Shown here: positions 34,333 through 42,272 of the stretch, piece by piece
Layout of the letters: the number at the start of each line of letters is the position of its first letter
How positions within the stretch are numbered: position 1 is the first letter of the stretch
NCBI RefSeq assembly: GCF_900116605.1
Contig: NZ_FPBC01000001.1
Coordinates: 620,001 to 684,000 of the forward strand
Direction of reading: 5' to 3'
DNA: 64,000 nucleotides
Source of the DNA: Pseudomonas marincola
Lineage (GTDB): Bacteria; Pseudomonadota; Gammaproteobacteria; Pseudomonadales; Pseudomonadaceae
Made by a program: the position numbers and the translations under genes
The notes under the pieces: generated by a model
What the model saw: only the letters and a program-made list of their open reading frames with translations
The model's database searches: none
Told to the model about the DNA's origin: nothing

Positions 34333-37300
34333 ATGAATTTTTCTCAGTTCTTTATCAAACGGCCCATTTTCGCAGCGGTTCTGTCGATGCTGATCTTGAT
34401 AGCCGGTGCAATATCCCTGTTTCAACTACCTATCAGCGAATACCCGGAAGTCGTTCCGCCAACGGTTGTGGTGCGCACCAGCTTCCCCGGCGCCAACCCC
34501 AAAGTAATCGGCGAAACCGTCGCCTCACCGCTGGAACAGGCGATTGTTGGCGTTGAAGGCATGCTTTATATGTCGTCACAGGCCACCTCGGATGGCGCGC
34601 TGACGCTAACCGTGACCTTCGCTCTCGGCACCGACCTCGACAACGCCCAGGTTCAGGTGCAAAACCGCGTAACGCGAACCATGCCAACCTTGCCAACCGA
34701 GGTGCAGCGCCTGGGTGTGACGGTCGATAAAGCCTCGCCCGACCTGACCATGGTGGTGCACCTGACATCCCCGGATAACCGTTACGACATGCTGTACCTG
34801 TCGAACTACGCCGCGCTAAACGTCAAAGACGAGCTGGCGCGCCTCGACGGTGTCGGTGATGTACAGCTGTTTGGTCTGGGCAACTATTCGCTTCGTGTGT
34901 GGCTCGACCCGAACAAGGTGGCCTCGCGCAACCTCACGGCGACCGATGTGGTCAACGCGATACGCGAGCAGAACCGTCAGGTTGCCGCCGGCTCATTGGG
35001 TGCGCCGCCAACCTCGAGCGACAACAGTTTTCAGTTGTCTATCAACACACAGGGCCGGCTGGTCTCTGAGGAAGAGTTTGAGAACATCATTATTCGCGCC
35101 GGCGAAAACGGTGAGATCACCCGCCTCAAGGACATCGCCCGGGTAGAACTGGGCTCCAGCAAATACGCTTTGCGCTCGTTGCTGAACAACAAGCCTGCTG
35201 TCGCGATTCCGGTGTTTCAGCGCCCCGGCTCCAACGCCATCGAAATTTCGGACTCAGTGCGCGAGCGCATGGCCGAGCTGAAAAAGAGCTTCCCGCAGGG
35301 CGTCGACTACGAAATTGTTTACGACCCGACCATCTTCGTTCGCGGCTCCATTGAAGCTGTGGTGCACACCTTGCTGGAAGCACTGGTGCTGGTGGTATTG
35401 GTAGTTATTCTGTTCCTGCAAACCTGGCGCGCCTCGATCATTCCGCTGGCAGCTGTGCCGGTGTCGTTGATCGGTACGTTCGCGGTCATGCATTTAATGG
35501 GGTTCTCACTCAACGCGCTTTCACTATTTGGCCTGGTACTGGCGATCGGTATCGTGGTGGATGACGCCATCGTCGTGGTGGAAAACGTCGAGCGCAATAT
35601 TGGCCTGGGCAAATCCCCGGTCGAAGCCACCAAACAGGCGATGAAGGAAGTCACCGGGCCAATTGTTGCCACGGCATTAGTGCTCTGCGCAGTGTTTGTG
35701 CCCACGGCTTTTATCTCCGGGCTTACCGGCCAGTTCTACCAACAGTTTGCCTTGACCATTGCCATCTCGACGGTGATTTCGGCATTCAACTCGCTGACGC
35801 TCTCACCCGCACTGGCAGCGGTACTGCTGAAAAGCCACGATGCGCCCAAGGACCGCTTTTCGCGCGGGCTTGAGCGGGTCTTTGGCGGCTGGTTGTTCAT
35901 CCCGTTCAACCGTATGTTCGAGCGCGCCAGCCATGGTTACGTTGGCACTGTGACCCGTGTACTGCGCAGTAGCAGCATTGCCATGCTGACCTACGGCGGC
36001 TTGATGATTTTGACCTATTTCGGTTTCGCCACCACGCCCACCGGCTTCGTTCCGCCGCAGGACAAGCAATACCTGGTCGCCTTTGCCCAACTGCCGGATG
36101 CCGCCAGCCTTGATCGCACCGAAGATGTGATCAAACGCATGTCGCAAATTGCCAGTGAGCATCCAGGTGTGGAAAACACCGTGGCGTTCCCGGGCCTGTC
36201 GATCAACGGCTTTACCAACAGCCCGAACAGCGGAATCGTGTTCACCCCGCTGAAACCATTCGATGAACGCAAAGACCCGAGCCTCTCGGCCAGCGCGATT
36301 GCTGCCGACCTTAACGCCAAGTTTGCCGATATTCAGGATGCCTACATCGCGATCTTCCCACCGCCGCCGGTACAGGGCTTGGGTACGATTGGCGGTTTCC
36401 GCGTGCAGGTGCAAGACCGTGGCGGCCTCGGCTACGACGAGCTGTACAAGCAGGTTCAGAACGTTATTGCCAAGAGCCACGACTACCCGGAGCTGGCAGG
36501 TCTGTTCACCAGTTATCAGGTGAATGTGCCGCAGATCGATGCCGATATCGACCGCGACAAAGCCAAGACTCACGGCGTGGCGATCAGCGATATCTTCGAC
36601 ACCATGCAGGTGTATCTCGGCTCGCTGTACGCCAATGACTTCAACCGTTTTGGCCGCACCTATCAGGTTAACGTGCAGGCGGATCAGAAGTTTCGTGTCG
36701 ACGCCGACCAGATTGGTCAGCTGAAAGTGCGCAACAACCGTGGCGAAATGGTGCCGCTCTCGACCTTTATCAAGGTCAGTGACAGCGCAGGGCCGGATCG
36801 GGTCATGCATTACAACGGTTTCATCACCGCTGAAATCAACGGCGGCGCAGCACCCGGCTATAGCTCGGGGCAAGCGCAGGCGGCGATGGAGCGCTTGCTG
36901 GCTGAGCAACTGCCAAACGGCATGAGCTACGAATGGACCGAACTGACCTATCAGCAGATCTTGGCGGGCAATACGGCGCTGTTTGTTTTCCCACTCTGTG
37001 TGTTGCTGGCGTTTCTGGTGCTGGCCGCTCAGTACGAAAGCTGGAGCTTGCCGCTGGCGGTGATCCTGATTGTACCGATGACCCTGCTTTCGGCGATTAC
37101 CGGGGTGATTCTGGCGGGTGGCGACAACAACATCTTCACCCAGATCGGGCTAATCGTATTGGTCGGTCTGGCCTGTAAGAACGCGATTCTGATTGTTGAG
37201 TTCGCCAAGGAGAAACAGGAAGAAGGCATGGACCGCGTCAGCGCGGTACTCGAAGCCTGCCGCCTGCGTCTGCGGCCGATTCTGATGACCAGCTTTGCCT

Positions 37301-37506
37301 TCATCATGGGCGTTGTACCGCTGGTAATCAGCTCCGGAGCCGGTGCCGAAATGCGCCATGCAATGGGTGTCGCGGTGTTCAGCGGCATGCTCGGTGTGAC
37401 CTTCTTCGGTCTGCTGCTCACGCCCGTGTTCTATGTATTGCTGCGCGGCTTTGTCGAAAAACGCGAAGCCAGGCGCGCGCTGCGCTTGCAGGAGGTGCAG
37501 GCATGA
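34333..37506 (+). CDS. mexF: RND multidrug efflux pump inner-membrane subunit, MexF
   Basis: 1057 aa, the usual HAE1 RND length. It begins MNFSQFFIKRPIFAAVLSM, typical of the family. TM4 shows the proton-relay pair in GLVLAIGIVVDDAIVVVENVERN (two Asp), and TM10 contains the Lys partner region LVGLACKNAILIVEFAKE. Two large periplasmic loops lie between TM1-2 and TM7-8. It exports chloramphenicol, fluoroquinolones, trimethoprim and quorum-sensing intermediates in P. aeruginosa. It lies 12 bp after mexE and overlaps oprN by 4 bp (ATGA). Confidence 0.96.
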   Translation: MNFSQFFIKRPIFAAVLSMLILIAGAISLFQLPISEYPEVVPPTVVVRTSFPGANPKVIGETVASPLEQAIVGVEGMLYMSSQATSDGALTLTVTFALGTDLDNAQVQVQNRVTRTMPTLPTEVQRLGVTVDKASPDLTMVVHLTSPDNRYDMLYLSNYAALNVKDELARLDGVGDVQLFGLGNYSLRVWLDPNKVASRNLTATDVVNAIREQNRQVAAGSLGAPPTSSDNSFQLSINTQGRLVSEEEFENIIIRAGENGEITRLKDIARVELGSSKYALRSLLNNKPAVAIPVFQRPGSNAIEISDSVRERMAELKKSFPQGVDYEIVYDPTIFVRGSIEAVVHTLLEALVLVVLVVILFLQTWRASIIPLAAVPVSLIGTFAVMHLMGFSLNALSLFGLVLAIGIVVDDAIVVVENVERNIGLGKSPVEATKQAMKEVTGPIVATALVLCAVFVPTAFISGLTGQFYQQFALTIAISTVISAFNSLTLSPALAAVLLKSHDAPKDRFSRGLERVFGGWLFIPFNRMFERASHGYVGTVTRVLRSSSIAMLTYGGLMILTYFGFATTPTGFVPPQDKQYLVAFAQLPDAASLDRTEDVIKRMSQIASEHPGVENTVAFPGLSINGFTNSPNSGIVFTPLKPFDERKDPSLSASAIAADLNAKFADIQDAYIAIFPPPPVQGLGTIGGFRVQVQDRGGLGYDELYKQVQNVIAKSHDYPELAGLFTSYQVNVPQIDADIDRDKAKTHGVAISDIFDTMQVYLGSLYANDFNRFGRTYQVNVQADQKFRVDADQIGQLKVRNNRGEMVPLSTFIKVSDSAGPDRVMHYNGFITAEINGGAAPGYSSGQAQAAMERLLAEQLPNGMSYEWTELTYQQILAGNTALFVFPLCVLLAFLVLAAQYESWSLPLAVILIVPMTLLSAITGVILAGGDNNIFTQIGLIVLVGLACKNAILIVEFAKEKQEEGMDRVSAVLEACRLRLRPILMTSFAFIMGVVPLVISSGAGAEMRHAMGVAVFSGMLGVTFFGLLLTPVFYVLLRGFVEKREARRALRLQEVQA

Positions 37507-38897
37507 AACTGAAATTATTCGCCCCCGCGCTGCTCGCGCTGGCAGTCTCGGCCTGCGCCGTCGGTCCGGACTTCAAGCAACCGGAAAATAGCCCGGCGCA
37601 GCTCTCGCAGATAGCGGCGGGTCGTTATGACCAGCAGCGCTTTGAAACGCTGTGGTGGCAGCAGTTTGAAGACCCGACACTGAATCAGCTGGTTGCGCAG
37701 TCGTTGCAAAGCAACCGTGAACTGCGCGTGGCCTTCTCCCGGCTGCAAGCCGCGCGGGCAATTCGCGATGACGTGGCCAATGACCGCCTGCCGACCATTA
37801 CCAGCCGTGCCAGCAGCGACATTGGCAAGGCGCAACAACCCGACATCAGCGAAGACAGAGTGAAGACCGAGCGCTACGACCTTGGTCTGGACATGGTCTG
37901 GGAACTGGACTTGTTCGGTCGTATCCAGCGCCAACTGGAAGCCAGCGATGCACAGATAGAAGTCGCCGAAGCGGATTACTATCAACTGCAGGTGAGCCTG
38001 ATCGCTGAACTGGTCGATGCGTATGGCAGCTTGCGCGGGGCGCAGTTACGCGAGCATATCGCCCGCGAAAACCTGAAGAACCAGCAAGAGTCACGCGGCA
38101 TCACCGAACTGCTGCGCGACGCGGGTGTGGGCAGTGAACTCGATGTGCTGCGCGCCGATGCACGGCTGGCAGCGGTTGAGGCCAGCGTGCCGCAATTACA
38201 GGCCGAGCAGGTGCGTGCGCGAAACCGCATTGCCACCCTACTCGGCCAGCGCGCCGACCAGATGAGTATTGATCTGACGCCGCAGCCAATCCCGGCAATC
38301 GCCAAGGCATTGCCCATTGGCGACCCGGCCGAACTGCTGCGCCGCCGGCCGGATATTCGCTCAGCCGAACAGAGCCTTGCCGCGGCAACCGCCAATGTTG
38401 GCGTTGCCACCGCAGATCTGTTCCCACGGGTCAGCCTCAGCGGTTTCCTTGGTTTCACCGCAGGCCGTGGCTCGCAAATCGGCGCATCGGCAGCACGTGC
38501 CTGGGCGGTTTCGCCGACCATCAGTTGGGCAGCGTTTGATCTGGGCAGCGTCCGGGCCAGGATTCGCAGCGCCGATGCGCAGGCGCAAGGTGCATTGGCG
38601 CAGTACGAGCAACAGGTATTACTGGCATTGGAGGAATCGGAAAACGCTTTTAGCGACTACGCCAAACGCCAGCAGCGCCTGCTCGCACTAATTCGCCAAT
38701 CCGAAGCCAGCCGCGCCGCAGCCGAACAAGCTGGCGTGCGTTATCGTGAAGGCACGGTGGATTTCCTGGTATTGCTCGATGCAGAGCGCGAACGGCTGGC
38801 GGCGGAAGACTCTCAGGCGCAAGCCGAAGTCGAGTTGTATAGCGGTATCGTTGCCATCTACAAAACCCTCGGTGGCGGCTGGCAGCCAAACAGCTGA
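37503..38897 (+). CDS. oprN: Outer-membrane efflux channel, OprN (TolC family, NodT type)
   Basis: 464 aa with a lipoprotein signal (LLALAVSACAVGPDFKQPE, lipobox VSAC). Two outer-membrane-factor repeats are visible: FETLWWQQFEDPTLNQLVAQSLQSNRELRVAFSRLQAARA and EAADLF-type repeats (IRSAEQSLAAATANVGVATADLFPRVSLSGFLG). The C-terminus has the GTVDFLVLLDAERERLAAEDSQAQAEVELYSGIVAIYKTLGGGW pattern. It completes the MexEF-OprN pump. A strong terminator follows. Confidence 0.94.
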   Translation: MKLKLFAPALLALAVSACAVGPDFKQPENSPAQLSQIAAGRYDQQRFETLWWQQFEDPTLNQLVAQSLQSNRELRVAFSRLQAARAIRDDVANDRLPTITSRASSDIGKAQQPDISEDRVKTERYDLGLDMVWELDLFGRIQRQLEASDAQIEVAEADYYQLQVSLIAELVDAYGSLRGAQLREHIARENLKNQQESRGITELLRDAGVGSELDVLRADARLAAVEASVPQLQAEQVRARNRIATLLGQRADQMSIDLTPQPIPAIAKALPIGDPAELLRRRPDIRSAEQSLAAATANVGVATADLFPRVSLSGFLGFTAGRGSQIGASAARAWAVSPTISWAAFDLGSVRARIRSADAQAQGALAQYEQQVLLALEESENAFSDYAKRQQRLLALIRQSEASRAAAEQAGVRYREGTVDFLVLLDAERERLAAEDSQAQAEVELYSGIVAIYKTLGGGWQPNS

Positions 38898-38925
38898 TCG
38901 CCACGCCTCACGAGAAAACCCTGCA

Positions 38926-38956
38926 AGCCCCGCCCGGTAAGGGTGGGGCTTTTTTA
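38926..38956 (+). terminator. Rho-independent terminator of mexEF-oprN
   Basis: AGCCCCGCCC-ggtaa-GGGTGGGGCT followed by TTTTT gives a 10-bp stem (one mismatch or wobble) and U-tract, 29 bp after the oprN stop. Confidence 0.92.
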
Positions 38957-38991
38957 GGCCATACGATTAATACCGGCCGAAAACGCGGGCA

Positions 38992-39327
38992 TTAAGCCAA
39001 CAGCAAGGCCGAGAGCAAAAACGGTAAGCCCAGCAGCGGCAATAGCGTCGCCAAGCGCGGGCGATATGGCATCAACAACACCAGCGCCAAGCCTGCCAAA
39101 CTCACCTGCCCCATCCAGCCAACCGGGCCTTGAGCCCAGCCCCAACTGGCGATACAGGCCGCGAAACCCAGTGCCAGCAGCAGCCAGCCGCACACACGAA
39201 ACGTGCGGCACCAGGTTACGCTCGGCTCACGCTGCCAGACACTTTTGAAGTGGCGCTTGAGGCCCAAGCACAACGCGACCATGCCGGCATACACCAGCAA
39301 CAGACCGGCAAAAAACTCAATCAGCAT
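38992..39327 (-). CDS. DUF3325 family membrane protein
   Basis: 111 aa with three to four hydrophobic segments (MLIEFFAGLLLVYAGMVALCLGLKRHF, FRVCGWLLLALGFAACIASWGWAQG, VSLAGLALVLLMPYRPRLATLLPLLGLPFLLSALLLA). The KRHFKSVWQR motif after helix 1 is typical of DUF3325. These small proteins almost always accompany PepSY membrane proteins in iron-uptake operons, as here. The start overlaps the PepSY gene end by 11 bp, with AGGAA upstream. The role may be in siderophore-iron reduction or release at the inner membrane. Confidence 0.85.
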   Translation of the reverse strand: MLIEFFAGLLLVYAGMVALCLGLKRHFKSVWQREPSVTWCRTFRVCGWLLLALGFAACIASWGWAQGPVGWMGQVSLAGLALVLLMPYRPRLATLLPLLGLPFLLSALLLA

Positions 39328-40912
39328 TCAGTAATTCCTGAGAAACGTTACGCGACTGACGCCGCGGTGCCGGCGCTGGCTTTTTCTGGCCAATGCGCCA
39401 GGCCGCAAAGGCGAACAAGGCGCCGCACGCCACTGTGGATAATTCAAGGTAGGCACGAATTGGCTCGGCCCACGGCCGAGTCATCGTCGCCAGGCTGAGC
39501 AATGGCATACACACACATAAGGCAGCCGCACAGACCAATTGCTCGCGCCAGGCTTGCGTGCGTTCACGGCAACAGGCATGCAGCAGGCTCAGTGCCCAGC
39601 AGGCAAAGAACACCCGCACTTCCCAAGCACCGCGCTGACTCAGCTCGGCTGGCAGCAGGCGGTTGCCCCAAAGATACGCCGCACAGGCAATGCTCAAGCC
39701 GGCAATTACGCTGATGTTCAGGCGTTCGGCAAGATGGTACAGCTGCGCCGCGATTGGCCCTTCCGCCTCGGGCCGACGCCGGCGTTTTACCGTGAACAGC
39801 ACGAGCCCGGTGGCAATCATCGCGCAACTGGCCATGCCGCAAATAAAGTACAGCCAGCGCATCGGGTAGCCGCCGAACTGGGCGAAGTGCAAGCCCGACA
39901 GCACGCGCTGGGTCAGTTGTGCCCAGCGGCTTTGCTCCGGCATTTTCAACACTTCGCCGCTGACGCCAGCAAAGGTCATGGACAGACCTTTCGACAGCTC
40001 GATCCGATTGCCCAGCACCGGGCGCATCTCAATGCGTGCATCACTGCGCCCCGGATGGCTGATGGACACACTGCGCACCTCACCCAGAGCCTGCTCCGCT
40101 TGCAGCAACAACGGTTGCAACGGGGTCAGCGCAACCAGTTCTCCAGATCCTTCGCCACGACCCTCATTTTGACTGCGCCCATTGCGTGCTCCCTGAGCCG
40201 CCTGCTGCTCAGTCTTGGCCGGCTGACCAGGGCCAAACGCGGCCTCGCGATCGCCATCGAACAAGGCATCAACCGCTGCCGGCATATAGATCAACGAGAA
40301 GATCACCAAGCCGGTGTAGGTAATCATCAGGTGAAACGGCAGCACCAGCACGCCGGTTGCATTGTGCGCATCAAGCCAAGAGCGTTGGCCTTTGTTGGGC
40401 CGAAAGGTGAAGAATTCCTTGAAGAATTTCTTATGGATAATCAGGCTGCTGAACAGCGCCACCAGCATGCCGACAGCGGCCAGACCGACCAGCCAGATAC
40501 CAATGTTGCGCGGCATATGCAGAGTGAAGTGGAACAGGAAGAAGAACCGGCCGCCGGCAGTCTCGCGAATATCAATCGGCTCGCCGGTATTAGGGTCGAG
40601 ATACTGACGAGGAGCATTGCGCCGCCGCTCGCCGGTAGACACGCTGAGTACCGGCGAGCGCGCGGTCGGCAGGCTGATATCCCAGGCACTCTCGGCGCCG
40701 TGATGACGCTGCAGATAGCTGATTGCATGCTCGGCAGCCTGAGCTTGGTCGACGTGACTGACCGGGGCCTCGGGCTGCATCCAGACGTCAATTTCCTTAT
40801 CAAAGACAGCCAGAGTGCCGGTCAGGAAAATCGCGAACAACAGCCAGCCGAAGATCAGCCCGCCCCATGTATGCAGCCAGGACATGGACTGCGTGAGGGA
40901 TGATGGTTTCAT
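39317..40912 (-). CDS. PepSY-associated membrane protein (siderophore-iron reductase-like)
   Basis: 531 aa from the ATG at 40912, which overlaps the DUF3649 stop (ATGA). The N-terminal LHTWGGLIFGWLLFAIFLTGTLAVFDKEIDVWM is the PepSY_TM opening, with a His thought to hold heme. Further membrane segments occur near residues 155-180 (NIGIWLVGLAAVGMLVALFSSLIIHKKFF), 200-240 and 380-520. The family includes FoxB and PiuB-type proteins that reduce ferric siderophores in the inner membrane. Position directly after the PfeE esterase gene suggests it helps release iron from enterobactin. The exact reaction is inferred. Confidence 0.88.
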   Translation of the reverse strand: MKPSSLTQSMSWLHTWGGLIFGWLLFAIFLTGTLAVFDKEIDVWMQPEAPVSHVDQAQAAEHAISYLQRHHGAESAWDISLPTARSPVLSVSTGERRRNAPRQYLDPNTGEPIDIRETAGGRFFFLFHFTLHMPRNIGIWLVGLAAVGMLVALFSSLIIHKKFFKEFFTFRPNKGQRSWLDAHNATGVLVLPFHLMITYTGLVIFSLIYMPAAVDALFDGDREAAFGPGQPAKTEQQAAQGARNGRSQNEGRGEGSGELVALTPLQPLLLQAEQALGEVRSVSISHPGRSDARIEMRPVLGNRIELSKGLSMTFAGVSGEVLKMPEQSRWAQLTQRVLSGLHFAQFGGYPMRWLYFICGMASCAMIATGLVLFTVKRRRRPEAEGPIAAQLYHLAERLNISVIAGLSIACAAYLWGNRLLPAELSQRGAWEVRVFFACWALSLLHACCRERTQAWREQLVCAAALCVCMPLLSLATMTRPWAEPIRAYLELSTVACGALFAFAAWRIGQKKPAPAPRRQSRNVSQELLNAD

Positions 40913-41199
40913 GCCACCGCCCTCAAAAACTGTGGCCAGAACCCGATGAGCAATAAGGGCAAAGCAAGCCCGGCACTGGCCCAGACCATTCGCGGGCGCG
41001 GGCACGCGAAAGCCCAGAGGATCGTCAGTGGATAAATCACAAAGGCTGGCAACGTCGCGACCACCAGTGCATCGCGCGGCTCAAGTGGCAGCATCTGCGC
41101 AATGGCCGCAGTAAAGGCGTAGGTGTAGAGGTAGCCGCCAAACAGCGCCGCGATGATGCGCGACACAGTGGCCCAGCTAAATGAGCGGGAGGGTTTCAT
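40909..41199 (-). CDS. DUF3649 family membrane protein
   Basis: 96 aa with three hydrophobic segments (RIIAALFGGYLYTYAFTAAIAQM, DALVVATLPAFVIYPLTILWAFA, MVWASAGLALPLLLIGFWPQF). The family regularly accompanies PepSY/DUF3325 iron modules. Start and stop both overlap the neighbours by 4 bp (ATGA at each end), so it is translationally coupled to pfeE and the PepSY gene. The biochemical role is unknown. Confidence 0.85.
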   Translation of the reverse strand: MKPSRSFSWATVSRIIAALFGGYLYTYAFTAAIAQMLPLEPRDALVVATLPAFVIYPLTILWAFACPRPRMVWASAGLALPLLLIGFWPQFLRAVA

Positions 41200-42104
41200 G
41201 GAGCACCTTGTTCAGTCGCGAACTGCATCGCTAATGGAATCGACGCTGCGAACATCGGGCCATGCCCAAGCCCCTTCAGCGTTTGGTAATCAACCTCAAT
41301 GTGCGGATAAGCCGCGAGCCGGGCGACCATTTTTGCCAGCGCATCAGTGCCGACTGCGCGCATGGCCTGCGCCCGTGCGGCGGGCATTTCCCGGCCCTTG
41401 CCAGCGCGCCCTTCTTGCTCGCCCTGCAGGATCATGACGCGAGCACGCGCCTTGAGCGGCAGCTGCTTTTCGACCTGTAAAAGCAAGCCCGATTGCCACC
41501 ACAACGACGGGCTGACCGCCACGTATCGCTGGAAAGCATCCGGGCGTACAAACAGGCAGTTGAGAACAAAAACGCCACCGTATGAATGCCCCCAGAGTGT
41601 TTGCTGCTGCCGGTCTACCCGATGCCTGGCATTAACCTGTGGTTTGATCCGGGTTTCGATAAGCTCAAGAAACTGGCTGGCACCGCCGGCCATTCGGCCC
41701 TGCGACGATTCATCGGCAAAAGGCTCGCCGGTAAGGGGTGACGGGGTGTAATCGAAGGTTCGCGCCAGCGGTTCTATGCGCAACTCGGTGTCGTAGCCAA
41801 TCATTACCAGTAACGGTGGATTCTCAGCCTCGGCCAGCCACGACTCCTGCAACGACGCCAGCGCAGCATTGCCGTCGAGCATGTACATCACCGGATAGCC
41901 TGCCGCCGGTGCTGGCTGTTTTGGCACCGCCAGATAAACCCGGTAATGGCGCTGGTTGTCGGCTGCAGCCAGATCAAATCGCTCGAAACTGTAACTCTCG
42001 GAGCCACTTCGCGCCAAGGTATTGCCCATGGTTTGGCTGAGGTCGGGCTTGGCCAGAACTGGCCCAGCCAGCATCGCCATAAACAGCAATATCAACGCTT
42101 TCAT
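41196..42104 (-). CDS. pfeE: Periplasmic ferric-enterobactin esterase, PfeE/IroE-like
   Basis: 302 aa from the ATG at 42104, with an excellent GGAGGG site. Signal peptide MKALILLFMAMLAGPVLA. Alpha/beta-hydrolase core with nucleophile Ser174 (LWGHSYGGVFVLN), MLDGNAAL near residue 75 and a C-terminal His (LKGLGHGPMF). This layout matches IroE and PfeE, which hydrolyse the trilactone of ferric enterobactin in the periplasm to release iron. The location directly downstream of a PfeA-type receptor is the same as in P. aeruginosa. Confidence 0.9.
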   Translation of the reverse strand: MKALILLFMAMLAGPVLAKPDLSQTMGNTLARSGSESYSFERFDLAAADNQRHYRVYLAVPKQPAPAAGYPVMYMLDGNAALASLQESWLAEAENPPLLVMIGYDTELRIEPLARTFDYTPSPLTGEPFADESSQGRMAGGASQFLELIETRIKPQVNARHRVDRQQQTLWGHSYGGVFVLNCLFVRPDAFQRYVAVSPSLWWQSGLLLQVEKQLPLKARARVMILQGEQEGRAGKGREMPAARAQAMRAVGTDALAKMVARLAAYPHIEVDYQTLKGLGHGPMFAASIPLAMQFATEQGAP

Positions 42105-42209
42105 CGCGTATCCCTCCGCCTGCGCTCGGCGAGTTTTTGTGTCCCGCTCAATTGGCAATCCTCGAACGTGTACAGGTGCTGGTATTAGTTGAAGGCCGAA
42201 ACCAAAGTG

Positions 42210-42234
42210 CTCCATCAGGGCGAACCTGATGGAG
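42210..42234. terminator. Hairpin between pfeA and pfeE
   Basis: CTCCATCAGG-gcgaa-CCTGATGGAG is a perfect 10-bp stem, 38 bp after the pfeA stop. No U-tract, so attenuation between receptor and esterase rather than full termination is likely. Confidence 0.6.
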
Positions 42235-42272
42235 CGAAGTCCCGTCGCTAAACGGGCAAAGGAGCCGGGGTA

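Noticed and set aside
35803-36909. Long minus-strand open frame (368 codons) opposite mexF
   Set aside because: It is an antisense shadow of a high-GC conserved gene; no family features.
39539-40903. Long plus-strand open frame (454 codons) opposite the PepSY gene
   Set aside because: Shadow of the PepSY coding strand; the translated sequence shows no recognisable fold and the opposite strand has clear family motifs.
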